Notes: generated by a model not told the origin, from the sequence alone. 61,959 nt of DNA from Clostridiales bacterium (GCA_012524025.1 JAAYSC010000084.1:1-61959); one strand, 5' to 3'. Positions 1 through 9,636 are shown, counted from the first letter of the stretch. Numbers and translations: made by a program.

Positions 1-1272
1 CCCGCCAGCCCCAAAAAGAAGAAGACGGGTATAAAAATCTTCTTTGCCCTTCTTGCATCTCTGCTCATTTTTGCTTTGCTTGTTTCATCTTTCTCTTTGG
101 GTAGGATGTCGGCACCCGGTGTTAGTGACACAAGCCCCGGCAAGGAAGAAACTACAAACAGCGGTCCGGTCTTAGATCTGCAAGAAACACCCACCCAGGG
201 GCAATCACCATCCAAAAAAGGGCCTTTGACTTCGGTTGAGGTGGCAGAAAAAGTTAAGTCTTCCGTAATAGGCATCACAACATATAAAAGTCAATCCTCG
301 GCCGGTTTTCAAAGCGAACGCGTCGAAGGTGAAGGTTCCGGCATTGTGATGGGTAGCGATGAAAAGGGTAATTACACATATATAATCACTTGCGCCCATG
401 TAATAAATGAAAGCGGAGTTAACATTGTTGTTCAGCTTGAAGACGGAACTCAAAAGGAAGCAGACTTGGTCGGTTACGATGTCCGTACAGATATCGGCGT
501 CTTAAAAGTAAAGATGAAGGGCCTGACCCCCGCCGAATTTGGCGATTCCAAAGCCCTTCGTGTGGGCGAACAGGTTTTCGCAGTCGGTAACCCGGGCGGT
601 GCCGAGTTTTACGGCTCCTTTACCAGCGGTGTTGTGTCGGCTATAGACAGGCCGGTCAACAGCGATATCGGTTATACGATGGAGCTCATTCAGCATGATG
701 CCGCCATAAATCCCGGCAATTCGGGCGGCGCCTTGGTCAATTCCCACGGCCAGGTTATAGGTATTAACTCACAAAAGATTATTGCTTCCAGCTATGAAGG
801 GATGGGTTTTGCAATCCCTATCAGTGCGGCAAAGAATATTGTTGACAAGCTCATCAAACACAGTTATGTCCCCAACAGGCCAAAACTTGGCATAACTTAT
901 TATTCTGCCAATTCCAATGATACTTACAGTATGATTGTAGGTTTGAAGGGCCTGCCGGCCGGGACAATTTTCATCAGTGAAATAAGCCCCGACAGCGACC
1001 TTGCCAACACAGATGCCCGCAAGGGTGATCTTGTAACAGCGGTAAACGGTAAAAAGCTTGACACGGCAAATGTGCTTTTAGAGCTTATTGACGAGGGTAA
1101 GGTCGGTGATGTTTTGGAGCTGACCTTATGCCGGATAGGGCGAAATTATAATGTGACGGAATTTAAGGTCAAGGTTAAACTGGTTGAGGACAAAGGCTCG
1201 GTCCCCACACAAGAAGAGAGCCAAGGAACAGACTCCGATTCCGATGATTTCTTTTTCAATCCTTTCGATTAA
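1..1272 (+). CDS. HtrA/DegP-like serine protease, 5' end outside window
   Basis: Membrane-anchored S1C serine protease of the HtrA/DegP family, expected to degrade misfolded proteins at the outer face of the membrane. The reading frame is open to base 1 and encodes a Lys-rich stretch followed by a hydrophobic segment, so the true start lies upstream; a TTG at 76 sits inside that membrane segment and is not a credible start. Counting from 76, the triad is visible: His108 in TCAHV, Asp139 in RTDIG and Ser216 in GNSGG. A PDZ domain follows (about residues 265-375) and the protein ends in an acidic Ser/Asp tail. Family assignment is firm; the substrate is unknown. Confidence 0.93.
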   Translation, partial: PASPKKKKTGIKIFFALLASLLIFALLVSSFSLGRMSAPGVSDTSPGKEETTNSGPVLDLQETPTQGQSPSKKGPLTSVEVAEKVKSSVIGITTYKSQSSAGFQSERVEGEGSGIVMGSDEKGNYTYIITCAHVINESGVNIVVQLEDGTQKEADLVGYDVRTDIGVLKVKMKGLTPAEFGDSKALRVGEQVFAVGNPGGAEFYGSFTSGVVSAIDRPVNSDIGYTMELIQHDAAINPGNSGGALVNSHGQVIGINSQKIIASSYEGMGFAIPISAAKNIVDKLIKHSYVPNRPKLGITYYSANSNDTYSMIVGLKGLPAGTIFISEISPDSDLANTDARKGDLVTAVNGKKLDTANVLLELIDEGKVGDVLELTLCRIGRNYNVTEFKVKVKLVEDKGSVPTQEESQGTDSDSDDFFFNPFD

Positions 1273-1280
1273 AATCCAAA

Positions 1281-1319
1281 AAACAGCCGTATCACATCAA
1301 AAGGATACGGCTGTTTTTT
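1281..1319 (+). terminator. Rho-independent terminator, probably bidirectional
   Basis: A 13-bp stem (1281-1293 with 1304-1316) is followed by T residues on the plus strand. A run of A on the left gives a U-tract on the minus strand as well. It lies between the convergent htrA-like and carboxypeptidase genes and can serve both. Confidence 0.88.
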
Positions 1320-1328
1320 CTTATGTGT

Positions 1329-2717
1329 TTATTTCTTTTTTCTGCCCTTGCCGGGGTTGATTCTTACCACGCGCAATTTTCTTTTAGCTGCCTTTTTTTT
1401 CATTTGCAAGGCAAAAAAGATAAGGAAGAACAAGAAAACCAAGCTCAATAAAATAGCTATAATTTTGAAAATAAAGGTTTTTGTAAATTGCAAGGCTTGA
1501 TCCGCCACAAATTTTAGTTTGCTCAACTTAAGGTCATTTGCAGCCACCAGTTCAATGCGCGAAACTTCTTCACCCGCATAAAGAACCTTGGCCTCTGCCA
1601 GCAAGTCACCTTTTTTGATAGGTGCCTTTATAAAACCTTGGGCCGGCAAGCTTTCCTTATCAACTTCAATAAGCACACTGTCTTCCCCGTCTTTTGACGG
1701 CATTAAAGCTCTGTAGTCTTCTTTGGGCAAAAGCTGTATATAATCCGCCTGCCATGAAAGTTTAACGGGCAGCTCCCCTATAACTTGGTGCTTACTGACC
1801 ACGCTCCTCAATCTTATATTGTCAAAAGCCCATTTATACATTGTTTTTGTGTCAATAAAGGAGCAGTTTTCAAGCACAGCATCATCGTCAATGTTTATCA
1901 TTTCGGCCTTCATTACGACTGCCATGTAAGAGTAGCCGTCCTTGGAAGCTCTTGAAACCACACAGCGACCCGCTTGTTTTGTGGAACCGGTTTTTATGCC
2001 GCTTGCATACTCATAATAATAGTCGGGTATACCCCTGTTCATAAGTAAAACCGTTGTGTTCAGGTGCCTTTGGGGGCTGAGGTTGGTTGCGGCTATCGTA
2101 TGGCGCAAGCTTGATGTTATTTCTTCAAAAATCGGATTTTTCAGGGCAGCCTTGGTGTAGATTACAACATCCTTGGCGGTAGTATACTGACCGTCTTCAT
2201 CAAGACCGTGAACATTTTTAAAAACCGTATCCATGCAACCCAGGCCTTTTACATAATCATTCATCAAGGGCACAAAGTCTTCAACACTGCCCGCCACATG
2301 GTGGCCCAAAACATTTGCGGCGTCATTTGCGCTTGCTACCAACAAACAATAAAGTAGCTCCGAAACCGTCATTATTTCACCCGGTTTTATGCCGACATTG
2401 GAGCTGCCCGTATTTGCCAGGGCATGAATGGCATAGGCGGGCGCTTGCACTTTTTCTTCCAAGTTTTCGCACTTTTCAAGAACAATGGATGCCACAACAA
2501 TTTTAGACAGTGAGGCCGGGGCTGTTTTAACATCGGCATTCTTTTCAAATATCACCGTGCCGTCTTCGAGGTCACTGACAAGCAGTAAAATATCAGAGTA
2601 AGTTTTTTGCTTTTCAAGCACACTGTTGAAGGCCGCGGATGTTTGAAGCGGCGGCAAGGCCGCAAGCAAGACAAGAGTGAGTGTAGGTATAAAAATTATA
2701 GCTTTTTTAATGGACAT
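1329..2717 (-). CDS. D-alanyl-D-alanine carboxypeptidase (PBP5/DacA family)
   Basis: Serine-type D,D-carboxypeptidase (peptidase S11) that trims the terminal D-Ala from peptidoglycan stem peptides outside the membrane. The 462-residue protein has an N-terminal signal segment, then the three active-site motifs: SLSK at 69-72, SAN at 129-131 and KTG at 242-244. After the PBP5-type beta domain there is a strong C-terminal hydrophobic helix (about 410-435) and a very basic tail. It therefore looks anchored by a true membrane span rather than the usual amphipathic helix. It is a single gene converging on the protease. Family sure; the exact DacA/DacB/DacF role is not resolvable. Confidence 0.94.
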   Translation of the reverse strand: MSIKKAIIFIPTLTLVLLAALPPLQTSAAFNSVLEKQKTYSDILLLVSDLEDGTVIFEKNADVKTAPASLSKIVVASIVLEKCENLEEKVQAPAYAIHALANTGSSNVGIKPGEIMTVSELLYCLLVASANDAANVLGHHVAGSVEDFVPLMNDYVKGLGCMDTVFKNVHGLDEDGQYTTAKDVVIYTKAALKNPIFEEITSSLRHTIAATNLSPQRHLNTTVLLMNRGIPDYYYEYASGIKTGSTKQAGRCVVSRASKDGYSYMAVVMKAEMINIDDDAVLENCSFIDTKTMYKWAFDNIRLRSVVSKHQVIGELPVKLSWQADYIQLLPKEDYRALMPSKDGEDSVLIEVDKESLPAQGFIKAPIKKGDLLAEAKVLYAGEEVSRIELVAANDLKLSKLKFVADQALQFTKTFIFKIIAILLSLVFLFFLIFFALQMKKKAAKRKLRVVRINPGKGRKKK

Positions 2718-2793
2718 AAGACCACCCTATGATGTATTATAGTAGCCGGTTGGGCTCTTAATGAAAAGGATTCATATTTTCTTTTCTTCAAAG

Positions 2794-2799
2794 ATTATA
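2794..2799 (-). promoter_or_regulatory. Extended -10 promoter element for the carboxypeptidase gene
   Basis: On the minus strand this reads TATAAT preceded by TGC, an extended -10. The matching -35 (TTTATT at 17 bp) is weak. A second TATAAT lies closer to the gene at 2736-2741, so either could be used. Confidence 0.45.
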
Positions 2800-2857
2800 G
2801 CAGTAAGCAGCCCAAAAATAAACCTTAACAGGTAATTTTGTGAGAGGATGGCTGAAA

Positions 2858-3550
2858 ATGGTTTATGTCACCGGTGACACTCACGGCGACCTTGAGCGTT
2901 TTAACGGCTCTGCTCTAAAAAAACTCAAAAAAGGTGACACCTTGCTCATTTGCGGTGACTTCGGCTTTATTTGGGACGGCGGAAAAAGGGAAGAAAAAAT
3001 CCTAAAAAAGCTTGGTCGAAAAAAATATAATATTTGTTTTATCGATGGAACCCATGAAAATTTCGAACTTCTAAACGAGTATGAAGTTGTTGATTATTGC
3101 GGCGGCAAGGCTCGGCAAATAAGCGGCAGGCTTCACCACCTGATGCGGGGACAGATCTATACTTTTGAAGACGAAAGCTATTTCACCATGGGCGGCGGCG
3201 AAAACCCGGACATTGACTTGCGCCTTGAAAAAAAGGTTTGGTCAACGCTGGAAATACCCCTGCGCCAAGAATTAGAGTTCGGGGCTGAAAACATAAAGAA
3301 GGCAGACGGCAAGGTTGATTATATTATTACCCATGAGCCGCCTCAAAAAGTTAAAGATTTTCTGCAATTAAAAAGCAAAGAGCCCACCCGAGTTACCGGC
3401 TTGAATACTTATTTTGAAGAGTTAAGCAACTTCTGTCAATTCAAGTGCTGGTTTTTCGGCTCCATGCATATGGACAAAATTATTTCAAAATCCTATATTG
3501 CCGCCTTCCAAAAAATTTACCCGGTAACGGGCGGAAAACCTTTAGAGTGA
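2858..3550 (+). CDS. Metallophosphoesterase of the calcineurin-like superfamily
   Basis: Small cytosolic metallophosphoesterase, substrate unknown. Metal-binding motifs appear in order: GDTHGD near the N-terminus, GDFGF, GTHEN (in place of the usual GNHE) and THEPP further on. I place the start at ATG 2858, preceded by GAGAGGA at 9 bases, giving 230 residues; the GTG at 2840 would add six residues but lies over that ribosome binding site. The FHA gene follows 13 bases downstream and is likely co-transcribed. Confidence 0.85.
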   Translation: MVYVTGDTHGDLERFNGSALKKLKKGDTLLICGDFGFIWDGGKREEKILKKLGRKKYNICFIDGTHENFELLNEYEVVDYCGGKARQISGRLHHLMRGQIYTFEDESYFTMGGGENPDIDLRLEKKVWSTLEIPLRQELEFGAENIKKADGKVDYIITHEPPQKVKDFLQLKSKEPTRVTGLNTYFEELSNFCQFKCWFFGSMHMDKIISKSYIAAFQKIYPVTGGKPLE

Positions 3551-3563
3551 GGTGTGAGACTAT

Positions 3564-3986
3564 ATGGACCTCTTTCTTTCAATAACAAGGTTAGTTTTGC
3601 CTATATTAGGCTTATTCGTTTTGCTTTACAGTTCGGTATCACTTTTAAAAAACATTAAAAGTAAAGATAGCAAGGCCTATCTGCAAAACACTTTTAACGG
3701 CGATGTGATTAGCTTGCATTACGGCGAAAATTCAATAGGTCGCAGTAAAACTTGTGACATAACCATAAATTACCCCACCGTATCACGCTTGCATGCGGTA
3801 ATCAGCTTCAAAAAAGGCGGTTGGCAACTTACCGATACCCATTCTTCAACCGGCACCACAGTCAATGGCAAAAAAATTGAAGAGAGAACCCCGCTTCGGG
3901 AAGAAGACAATATAGCCTTCGGCGGCAACAGTTTTATTTTAAAATACAAGAGTAAAATGGCCGACATCCCTATTTCAAAAAACTGA
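3564..3986 (+). CDS. FHA-domain membrane protein
   Basis: A 140-residue protein with one N-terminal transmembrane helix (about residues 5-28) and a cytoplasmic forkhead-associated domain. The FHA signature is clear: IGRSKTCDI, then VSRLHA, then TDTHSSTGT and VNGKKI. FHA domains bind phosphothreonine peptides, so it is probably a partner of a Ser/Thr kinase, though no kinase is encoded here. It sits just downstream of the metallophosphoesterase. Confidence 0.9.
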   Translation: MDLFLSITRLVLPILGLFVLLYSSVSLLKNIKSKDSKAYLQNTFNGDVISLHYGENSIGRSKTCDITINYPTVSRLHAVISFKKGGWQLTDTHSSTGTTVNGKKIEERTPLREEDNIAFGGNSFILKYKSKMADIPISKN

Positions 3987-4009
3987 CCCCTTCATGCTTT
4001 TGCCCTTTC

Positions 4010-4039
4010 TTGAAAGGCTTTTGTAAAGTATGTTATAAT
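4010..4039 (+). promoter_or_regulatory. Sigma-A-type promoter for the proB-proA unit
   Basis: TTGAAA (4010-4015), an 18-base spacer and a perfect TATAAT (4034-4039). It lies about 60 bases before the preferred proB start. Confidence 0.78.
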
Positions 4040-4101
4040 TTTTGTGTCTTTACTGCAAAGACTCCATAGGCTTATTGAAACCCAAAGGAGCTTTTAAGAT
4101 C

Positions 4102-4911
4102 ATGGTAAAAAATCTAACCGCAGCCAAAAGAATTGTTTTTAAGGTTGGCACCTCCACCCTGGCCTACCCCACGGGTAAGACCAATATTCGCCGAATCGCA
4201 AAGCTTTCCGCCGTCTTGTCGGATTTACAAAATTCCGGCCTGCAAGTTGTGCTTGTGACTTCCGGCGCCATAGGTGTCGGTGTCGGCAAATTGGGGCTCA
4301 AGGAAAGGCCGGCAGATACCCCGGGCAGGCAAGCCGCCGCGACGGTTGGCCAGTGCGAGCTCATGTTTATGTACGATAAACTTTTCAGCGAATACGGCCA
4401 AACGGTGGGTCAGCTTCTTATCACCCGCAGTGATATTGAAGACAATGAGCGAAAAACCAACCTGATCAATACCTTTGAAAAATTATTCGAATACGGGGCA
4501 ATCCCCATAATCAATGAAAATGACAGTGTGGCCGTTGAAGAAATAGTCTATGGCGACAATGACAATCTTTCGGCCAATGTCGCCAAATTGATAGGTGCGG
4601 ACGCCCTTGTTATTTTAACGGACATTGACGGGCTTTTCAGTGCCAACCCTTCGGAGGATGAAAGTGCGGTTTTAATCCCCTTCGTTGATGAAATTACACA
4701 AGATATATTTGATCTGGCCACACCCGTCGGTTCAAAATTAGGCACCGGTGGTATGGTAACCAAACTGCAGGCCGCAAAGCTTGCAACCGAAGCCGGGATC
4801 AATACAGCGGTAATAAACGGCAGTGACCCGGAAGACATTTACAAGCTTTTGGACGGCCGACAGATCGGGACTTTTTTTAAAGGCATAAAGCAAGCCGAGA
4901 TTAAGGAGTAA
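4102..4911 (+). CDS. proB: Glutamate 5-kinase
   Basis: Catalyses ATP-dependent phosphorylation of glutamate to gamma-glutamyl phosphate, the first step of proline synthesis. It is an amino-acid kinase fold protein with KVGTSTL near the N-terminus, TSGAIGVG, NENDSVAVEE and a GTGGMVTK phosphate-binding segment. The start is ATG 4102, with AAAGGAG 11 bases upstream; an upstream in-frame ATG at 4042 lies next to the -10 box. At 269 residues it lacks the C-terminal PUA domain of the E. coli enzyme. proA begins four bases after its stop. Confidence 0.95.
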   Translation: MVKNLTAAKRIVFKVGTSTLAYPTGKTNIRRIAKLSAVLSDLQNSGLQVVLVTSGAIGVGVGKLGLKERPADTPGRQAAATVGQCELMFMYDKLFSEYGQTVGQLLITRSDIEDNERKTNLINTFEKLFEYGAIPIINENDSVAVEEIVYGDNDNLSANVAKLIGADALVILTDIDGLFSANPSEDESAVLIPFVDEITQDIFDLATPVGSKLGTGGMVTKLQAAKLATEAGINTAVINGSDPEDIYKLLDGRQIGTFFKGIKQAEIKE

Positions 4912-4915
4912 AGCG

Positions 4916-6160
4916 ATGAAAACCATTGAACTTATAGGTCAAAAAGCCAAAAGAGCCGGTCGAATTTTGGCCACCTCAAAAGGTGAAGAAAAAAACAAGG
5001 CCCTTGAGGCCATAGCATCTGCCCTGCGCCAAAACACAAGTGCCATTTTAAAAGCCAATAAGCTTGACCTTGAAAACGGTAGGGCAGCCGGCTTGACCGA
5101 CGCCTTGCTTGACAGGCTTGCCCTTGATGAAGACAGGGTGGAATCCATGGCCAAGGGTGTGGAAGAAATTGCCATGGCCGACGATCCGGTTGGCAAAGTT
5201 TTATGGGGCAGCACAAGGCCAAACGGCTTAAAGATTCAAAAAGTCAGTGTTCCTTTGGGTGTCGTTGCCGTAATTTATGAGGCACGCCCCAATGTAAGTT
5301 CCGACGCAGCGGCCCTTTGCCTAAAAGCCGGCAACGCCGTGGTACTGCGCGGCGGTAAAGAAGCCATAAATTCCAACAAAGCCATTGTTGATATTTTGCG
5401 CCAAGCTCTGAAAGGCGCCGGCCTGCCGATTGATTGCTTGCAATTGGTTGAAGACACTTCTCGCGAGAGTGCCAATGCCTTAATGAAATCAGACCGCTAC
5501 ATCGATGTCCTGATCCCCAGGGGGGGCGCCGGCCTGATTAAAGCCGTTAAAGAAAATTCCACCATACCCGTTATCGAGACGGGCATGGGCAACTGCCATA
5601 CCTATATAGAAAAAAGTGCGGATCTTGATATGGCGCTTGAAATAGTTTTAAACGCAAAAACATCACGCCCGTCCGTCTGTAATGCTTGTGAAACACTTTT
5701 ACTTGACCGGCATATTGCAAAGGCGGCCCTTCCCCCGCTTTACCAAGCCTTAAGCGCGGCATCGGTTACACTAAAGGGCGATGAAAGCACCAAGGCTATT
5801 CTGCCCGAAATTTTACAAGCGGGCGAAGATGACTGGGGTAGAGAATATTTGGACTTGACCTTGTCTGTTAAAATAGTCAAGGGTATTGACGAGGCTATTG
5901 ACCACATAAGTCAATACGGCACGGGCCACAGTGAAGCTATAATCACATCCAACTACGGTGCATCGGAAAAGTTTTTAAACCAAGTTGATGCCGCTGCGGT
6001 TTATGTTAATGCTTCCACGCGTTTCACGGACGGCGGTGAGTTTGGCTTTGGCGCCGAAATAGGCATTTCCACTCAAAAACTACATGCCCGCGGTCCCCTT
6101 GGGTTGGCTGACCTGACAAGCCAAAAGTATTTGATTTACGGCCAAGGGCAAATCCGTTAA
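4916..6160 (+). CDS. proA: Gamma-glutamyl phosphate reductase
   Basis: NADPH-dependent reduction of gamma-glutamyl phosphate to glutamate semialdehyde, the second proline step. The 414-residue length is normal. It has the aldehyde-dehydrogenase fold with the catalytic cysteine at 255 in RPSVCNACE. The ribosome binding site AAGGAG lies in the end of proB, so the two are translationally linked. Downstream genes continue on the same strand without a visible terminator until 11534. Confidence 0.96.
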   Translation: MKTIELIGQKAKRAGRILATSKGEEKNKALEAIASALRQNTSAILKANKLDLENGRAAGLTDALLDRLALDEDRVESMAKGVEEIAMADDPVGKVLWGSTRPNGLKIQKVSVPLGVVAVIYEARPNVSSDAAALCLKAGNAVVLRGGKEAINSNKAIVDILRQALKGAGLPIDCLQLVEDTSRESANALMKSDRYIDVLIPRGGAGLIKAVKENSTIPVIETGMGNCHTYIEKSADLDMALEIVLNAKTSRPSVCNACETLLLDRHIAKAALPPLYQALSAASVTLKGDESTKAILPEILQAGEDDWGREYLDLTLSVKIVKGIDEAIDHISQYGTGHSEAIITSNYGASEKFLNQVDAAAVYVNASTRFTDGGEFGFGAEIGISTQKLHARGPLGLADLTSQKYLIYGQGQIR

Positions 6161-6190
6161 GACCCTGTTTTTGACGATTAGGAGGATTTT

Positions 6191-7048
6191 ATGGGCGATT
6201 CTACCAAAACCACCGAAAAAGAGCTAAAGAAAACTTCAAGGCGGCCATGGGCTTTTCCTTTGGGCGTGCTCATTTTCGCTTTGGCCGTTTTTGGCGCTTT
6301 GACCCTACTAAACATGGGCCTGGGCTCTATTCGAAGCCTTACCGATAAAACTGCGCTCAAGGCCGAGTACGAAGAGTTTTTGGCCCCGGTTGTGCGCAAT
6401 GATCCCCAGTATTACGAAGACTTGTCCAAAGCTAATAATGAAGAGCTTTTAGACAGTGCCATCTGGCTTTTCTTAAAAGACGGCGGCATAAGCAAAAAAG
6501 AGTATGAGATTTCAGAAAGCGACCCCATAGGTTTCATAGTGCCCACAAAAGACCTTGAATGGGCCTTTGTCCGCCTTTTCGGCGGGGAATTTAAGCCGTC
6601 TTATGAAACCGTCTACGGGCCGGGCTACACATTTACATATGATGTGGCAAGGTCAAGCTATATTATCGCCATAACCAGTGCCGACCCCCTCTATTTGCCC
6701 AAGGTATATGAAATTGAGAAACACGGCAGCTCGACACTTTTAATCGTCGGCTACATAAACAGCCACAAGGACAAGCTTGAGATTGATAAAGAAGGCAATT
6801 TTGTAAGCCCGGAACCCGACAAGTATGTCAAGGTTACCTTAAGAAAAACCGATGCGGAACCGGGCTATTATGTTTCTGCCATAGAGGGCATGGAAGCTGT
6901 TGAGACGGCCGAAGCGTTTGAATTTGAGGATGAGACCACCGAGGCCCCCATACCAACCTTACCGGAAGTTTCCGACCCGTCCGAAAGCGACATACCCGAA
7001 AGCGAAACAGAAAGTGAACAAGAAAGCGCCTCCGACACCACTCAATAG
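6191..7048 (+). CDS. Single-pass membrane protein of unknown function
   Basis: I do not recognise a family. The 285-residue protein has a basic cytoplasmic N-terminus (about 1-20), one transmembrane helix (about 22-42), an extracellular mixed alpha/beta region to about 230, and a low-complexity acidic Ser/Glu/Thr tail. The ribosome binding site is GGAGGA, spaced well before ATG 6191. It sits between proA and a PHP hydrolase in the same unit. Its location suggests an envelope role, but nothing in the sequence fixes one. Confidence 0.8.
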   Translation: MGDSTKTTEKELKKTSRRPWAFPLGVLIFALAVFGALTLLNMGLGSIRSLTDKTALKAEYEEFLAPVVRNDPQYYEDLSKANNEELLDSAIWLFLKDGGISKKEYEISESDPIGFIVPTKDLEWAFVRLFGGEFKPSYETVYGPGYTFTYDVARSSYIIAITSADPLYLPKVYEIEKHGSSTLLIVGYINSHKDKLEIDKEGNFVSPEPDKYVKVTLRKTDAEPGYYVSAIEGMEAVETAEAFEFEDETTEAPIPTLPEVSDPSESDIPESETESEQESASDTTQ

Positions 7049-7096
7049 CAAAATCGTCAACCGGCGGTAAATGATTTCTCTGCCCAAAGGAGCAAA

Positions 7097-7849
7097 ATGA
7101 TTTTTCAAGAACCCCTATATGATTTAGATGAATTGGCGCGTTATAATCTGCATGTGCACACAGTCTTCTCACTTTGTGCCAAGGCCCCTGCTCTTTTATT
7201 CGCCATTTTAAAGGCAGCCCAAGCTGCCAGGCTCAAGGGCATAGCCTTGACCGACCACTTTAACGATGATATTTCATCTGAACAATATATGGAGCATATC
7301 AGGCTTTTAAAGCAAGAAGCAGAGCGTTTTAATACAAGCGAGCTAAAAGTATACTACGGTGCGGAATTATCGGCTTATGAGCCCGGTAAAAGCCTTGAAA
7401 GCGAAAGTTTAAGGCAAAGCTTGGACTACAGGCTTTACACGGTCAACCACTTCCATCTCAACTTTTGGGGGCATCCAAAAGAAAACACACCGGCGGCATA
7501 TGCCCTTTATATGTTAGATATAATGCGCTCTTTTATTCTGACAAAAAAGGCTCACTGTTTCGCCCACCCCTTTATCGGAAGATTTATTCACCAATTTGAG
7601 GACCAAACTTTGGTTACAAAGGCCTTGAGCGACAATCAATTGGGTGATATTTTCTGTTTGGCCAAAAAAAACGGTGTAGCTTGGGAAATTAACAGCGGTG
7701 CCATAATAGGTGACCCCGAGTTTGCCCGGCGCTATTGGAATTTGGGGCGCGAATGCGGTGTGACTTTCCACTATGGCACCGACGCCCACCATCCGGACAA
7801 TGTCGATACCGCCAAAACTTTACCGCTTGTTAAAAAAATACTTTTGTAA
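7097..7849 (+). CDS. PHP-domain metal-dependent hydrolase
   Basis: PHP-superfamily hydrolase of 250 residues, probably a phosphatase or phosphoesterase. Metal-ligand motifs are in the expected order: HVH (His19 and His21), LTDH (Asp53, His54), GAEL (Glu90), then HCFAHP and GTDAHH near the C-terminus. The ribosome binding site AAAGGAG precedes ATG 7097. It is one of two PHP proteins in the window; the other starts at 28917. Substrate unknown. Confidence 0.85.
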   Translation: MIFQEPLYDLDELARYNLHVHTVFSLCAKAPALLFAILKAAQAARLKGIALTDHFNDDISSEQYMEHIRLLKQEAERFNTSELKVYYGAELSAYEPGKSLESESLRQSLDYRLYTVNHFHLNFWGHPKENTPAAYALYMLDIMRSFILTKKAHCFAHPFIGRFIHQFEDQTLVTKALSDNQLGDIFCLAKKNGVAWEINSGAIIGDPEFARRYWNLGRECGVTFHYGTDAHHPDNVDTAKTLPLVKKILL

Positions 7850-7869
7850 ACTCTCAAGGAGGAAGGCAA

Positions 7870-9636
7870 TTGTCAAAGCTTGTGCGTTTTTTAAAACCAC
7901 TGAAATGGTTTGCTTTTTTAACAATTGTTTTTTCAGTGATTCACAGCGGTTTGTCACTGCTTTTACCGAAGATTTTAGCTTCAATAATAAATGAGGGCAT
8001 TGCCAAAGACAGGCGCGGCTATATTTTACTGATGGGAAGCGTCATGCTTGTTCTGGCCGCTTTTTCTGCCGGCGCTTCCGTGCTTTCAAATTATTTTTCG
8101 GCTCGTACCTCTACGGGATACGGCCGTATTTTGCGTCAAGAGATCTTCTTTAAAATCCAAAGTCTGTCTCAATGTGATATTGATTTTATCGGCACCCCTT
8201 CGCTCATAACCCGAAACACCAATGATGTTAATAAAATTCAAGACATGCTAATGACTATCCTGCGAACACTCATAACGGCACCCATAATGCTGGTGGGCGG
8301 CGCAGTCATGGCTTTTAGCATAAACAAAGAGCTTTCGTCCTTAATGTTTATTGTTATCCCCTTGGTTATTGCGATTGCGGTGATTGTTGCCAAATATGTC
8401 ATCCCCATGTTTGAAAAGGTTCAAAAAAGAACCGATGTTTTAAACCAACTGCTGCGGGAAAAATTGAGCGGCATCAGAGTTATAAGAGCCTTTGACCGCT
8501 CACAGTATGAAGACGCCCGTTTCAGTTCGGCCAACCTTGACCTGACCTCACTGACCTTACGAATCAGCAGAATAATGGCCGGCTTAACCCCGCTTTCGGT
8601 CCTCTTAATTTTCATTTTAACTGTTGCCATTATCGGGGTTTCAAGCAAGCAAATCAATGCCCTTGACGCAGGCATTGAAATTCAAAGGTTGCAAATTGAG
8701 AGCACAGTCGGTAATTTACAGGCCTTTTTGGTTTATTTGGCCATGATGATCGGGGCGGTCGCCATGGCGGCTGAAATGTTTATAATGTTGCCGCGGGCTA
8801 AAATATCCGCCGACCGTATAAACGAAGTTTTAGATATTGAAGGCCAAATTACAGAAGCCAAAAACCCGGCCATACCTTCCGACAAGATAGAAAACTATCT
8901 GGAATTTAGGGATGTTTATTTTTCTTATCCCGGTGCTACGGCTTCGGTTTTGAGCGCTATCAGCTTCACCGCCAAGGCCGGACAAACAACAGCTATCATA
9001 GGGGGTACCGGGTCCGGTAAATCTTCTTTGGTCAACCTAATCCCCCGCTATTTTGATGTAAGCTACGGTTCAATCCTTTTAAACGGAATTGATATCCGCT
9101 ACATGTCCAGCAAGACCTTAAGAAAAAAAATAGGCTTCATACCCCAAAAAGCCTTCCTTTTCAGCGGCAGCATTGCCGACAACCTGCTTTTCGGAAAGTC
9201 CAAGGCCACGCAAGATGAAATGTGGCGTGCCCTTGAGACGGCCCAGGCGGCCGAATTTGTCCGAAAATTGCCCGACGGCCTTGAAACCAGGGTTTCGCAA
9301 GGCGGCAAAAACTTTTCGGGCGGGCAGCAGCAACGCCTGGCCATAGCCAGGGCTCTTATCCGGCGCAGTGATTTTTATATTTTTGACGATAGCTTTTCCG
9401 CTCTTGATTTCTTGACCGATGCCAAGCTGCGCAGCGCAATCAAAGAAGACCTTAAAGACAGTGCCTTGATAATAGTCGCCCAGCGAGTTGGCACCATACT
9501 TGACGCCGATCAGATTATCGTGCTCGATGAAGGTAAAATAGCCGGCATCGGTAAGCACAAACAACTGCTTGAGCAATGCGATGTTTACCGTGAGATCGCC
9601 CTTTCTCAACTTTCTGCGGAGGATTTGGCTTTATGA
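7870..9636 (+). CDS. ABC exporter half with degenerate catalytic site (TM287-like)
   Basis: Type IV ABC exporter half-transporter: six-helix membrane domain (1-320) fused to an ATPase domain. Walker A GGTGSGKS is at 378-385 and the signature FSGGQ at 482-486. Walker B reads IFDDSFSALD, with Asp507 where the catalytic Glu normally stands, which is typical of the degenerate subunit of heterodimeric exporters such as TM287/288. The start is TTG 7870, chosen for the AAGGAGG six bases upstream. Its stop overlaps the next gene's start (ATGA), so the two halves are made together. Substrate unknown. Confidence 0.93.
   Translation: MSKLVRFLKPLKWFAFLTIVFSVIHSGLSLLLPKILASIINEGIAKDRRGYILLMGSVMLVLAAFSAGASVLSNYFSARTSTGYGRILRQEIFFKIQSLSQCDIDFIGTPSLITRNTNDVNKIQDMLMTILRTLITAPIMLVGGAVMAFSINKELSSLMFIVIPLVIAIAVIVAKYVIPMFEKVQKRTDVLNQLLREKLSGIRVIRAFDRSQYEDARFSSANLDLTSLTLRISRIMAGLTPLSVLLIFILTVAIIGVSSKQINALDAGIEIQRLQIESTVGNLQAFLVYLAMMIGAVAMAAEMFIMLPRAKISADRINEVLDIEGQITEAKNPAIPSDKIENYLEFRDVYFSYPGATASVLSAISFTAKAGQTTAIIGGTGSGKSSLVNLIPRYFDVSYGSILLNGIDIRYMSSKTLRKKIGFIPQKAFLFSGSIADNLLFGKSKATQDEMWRALETAQAAEFVRKLPDGLETRVSQGGKNFSGGQQQRLAIARALIRRSDFYIFDDSFSALDFLTDAKLRSAIKEDLKDSALIIVAQRVGTILDADQIIVLDEGKIAGIGKHKQLLEQCDVYREIALSQLSAEDLAL

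Noticed and set aside
76-78. TTG as the start codon of the HtrA-like gene
   Set aside because: The frame is open to base 1 and encodes a Lys-rich segment plus a membrane helix; the TTG lies inside that helix with no ribosome binding site, so the gene is simply truncated by the window.
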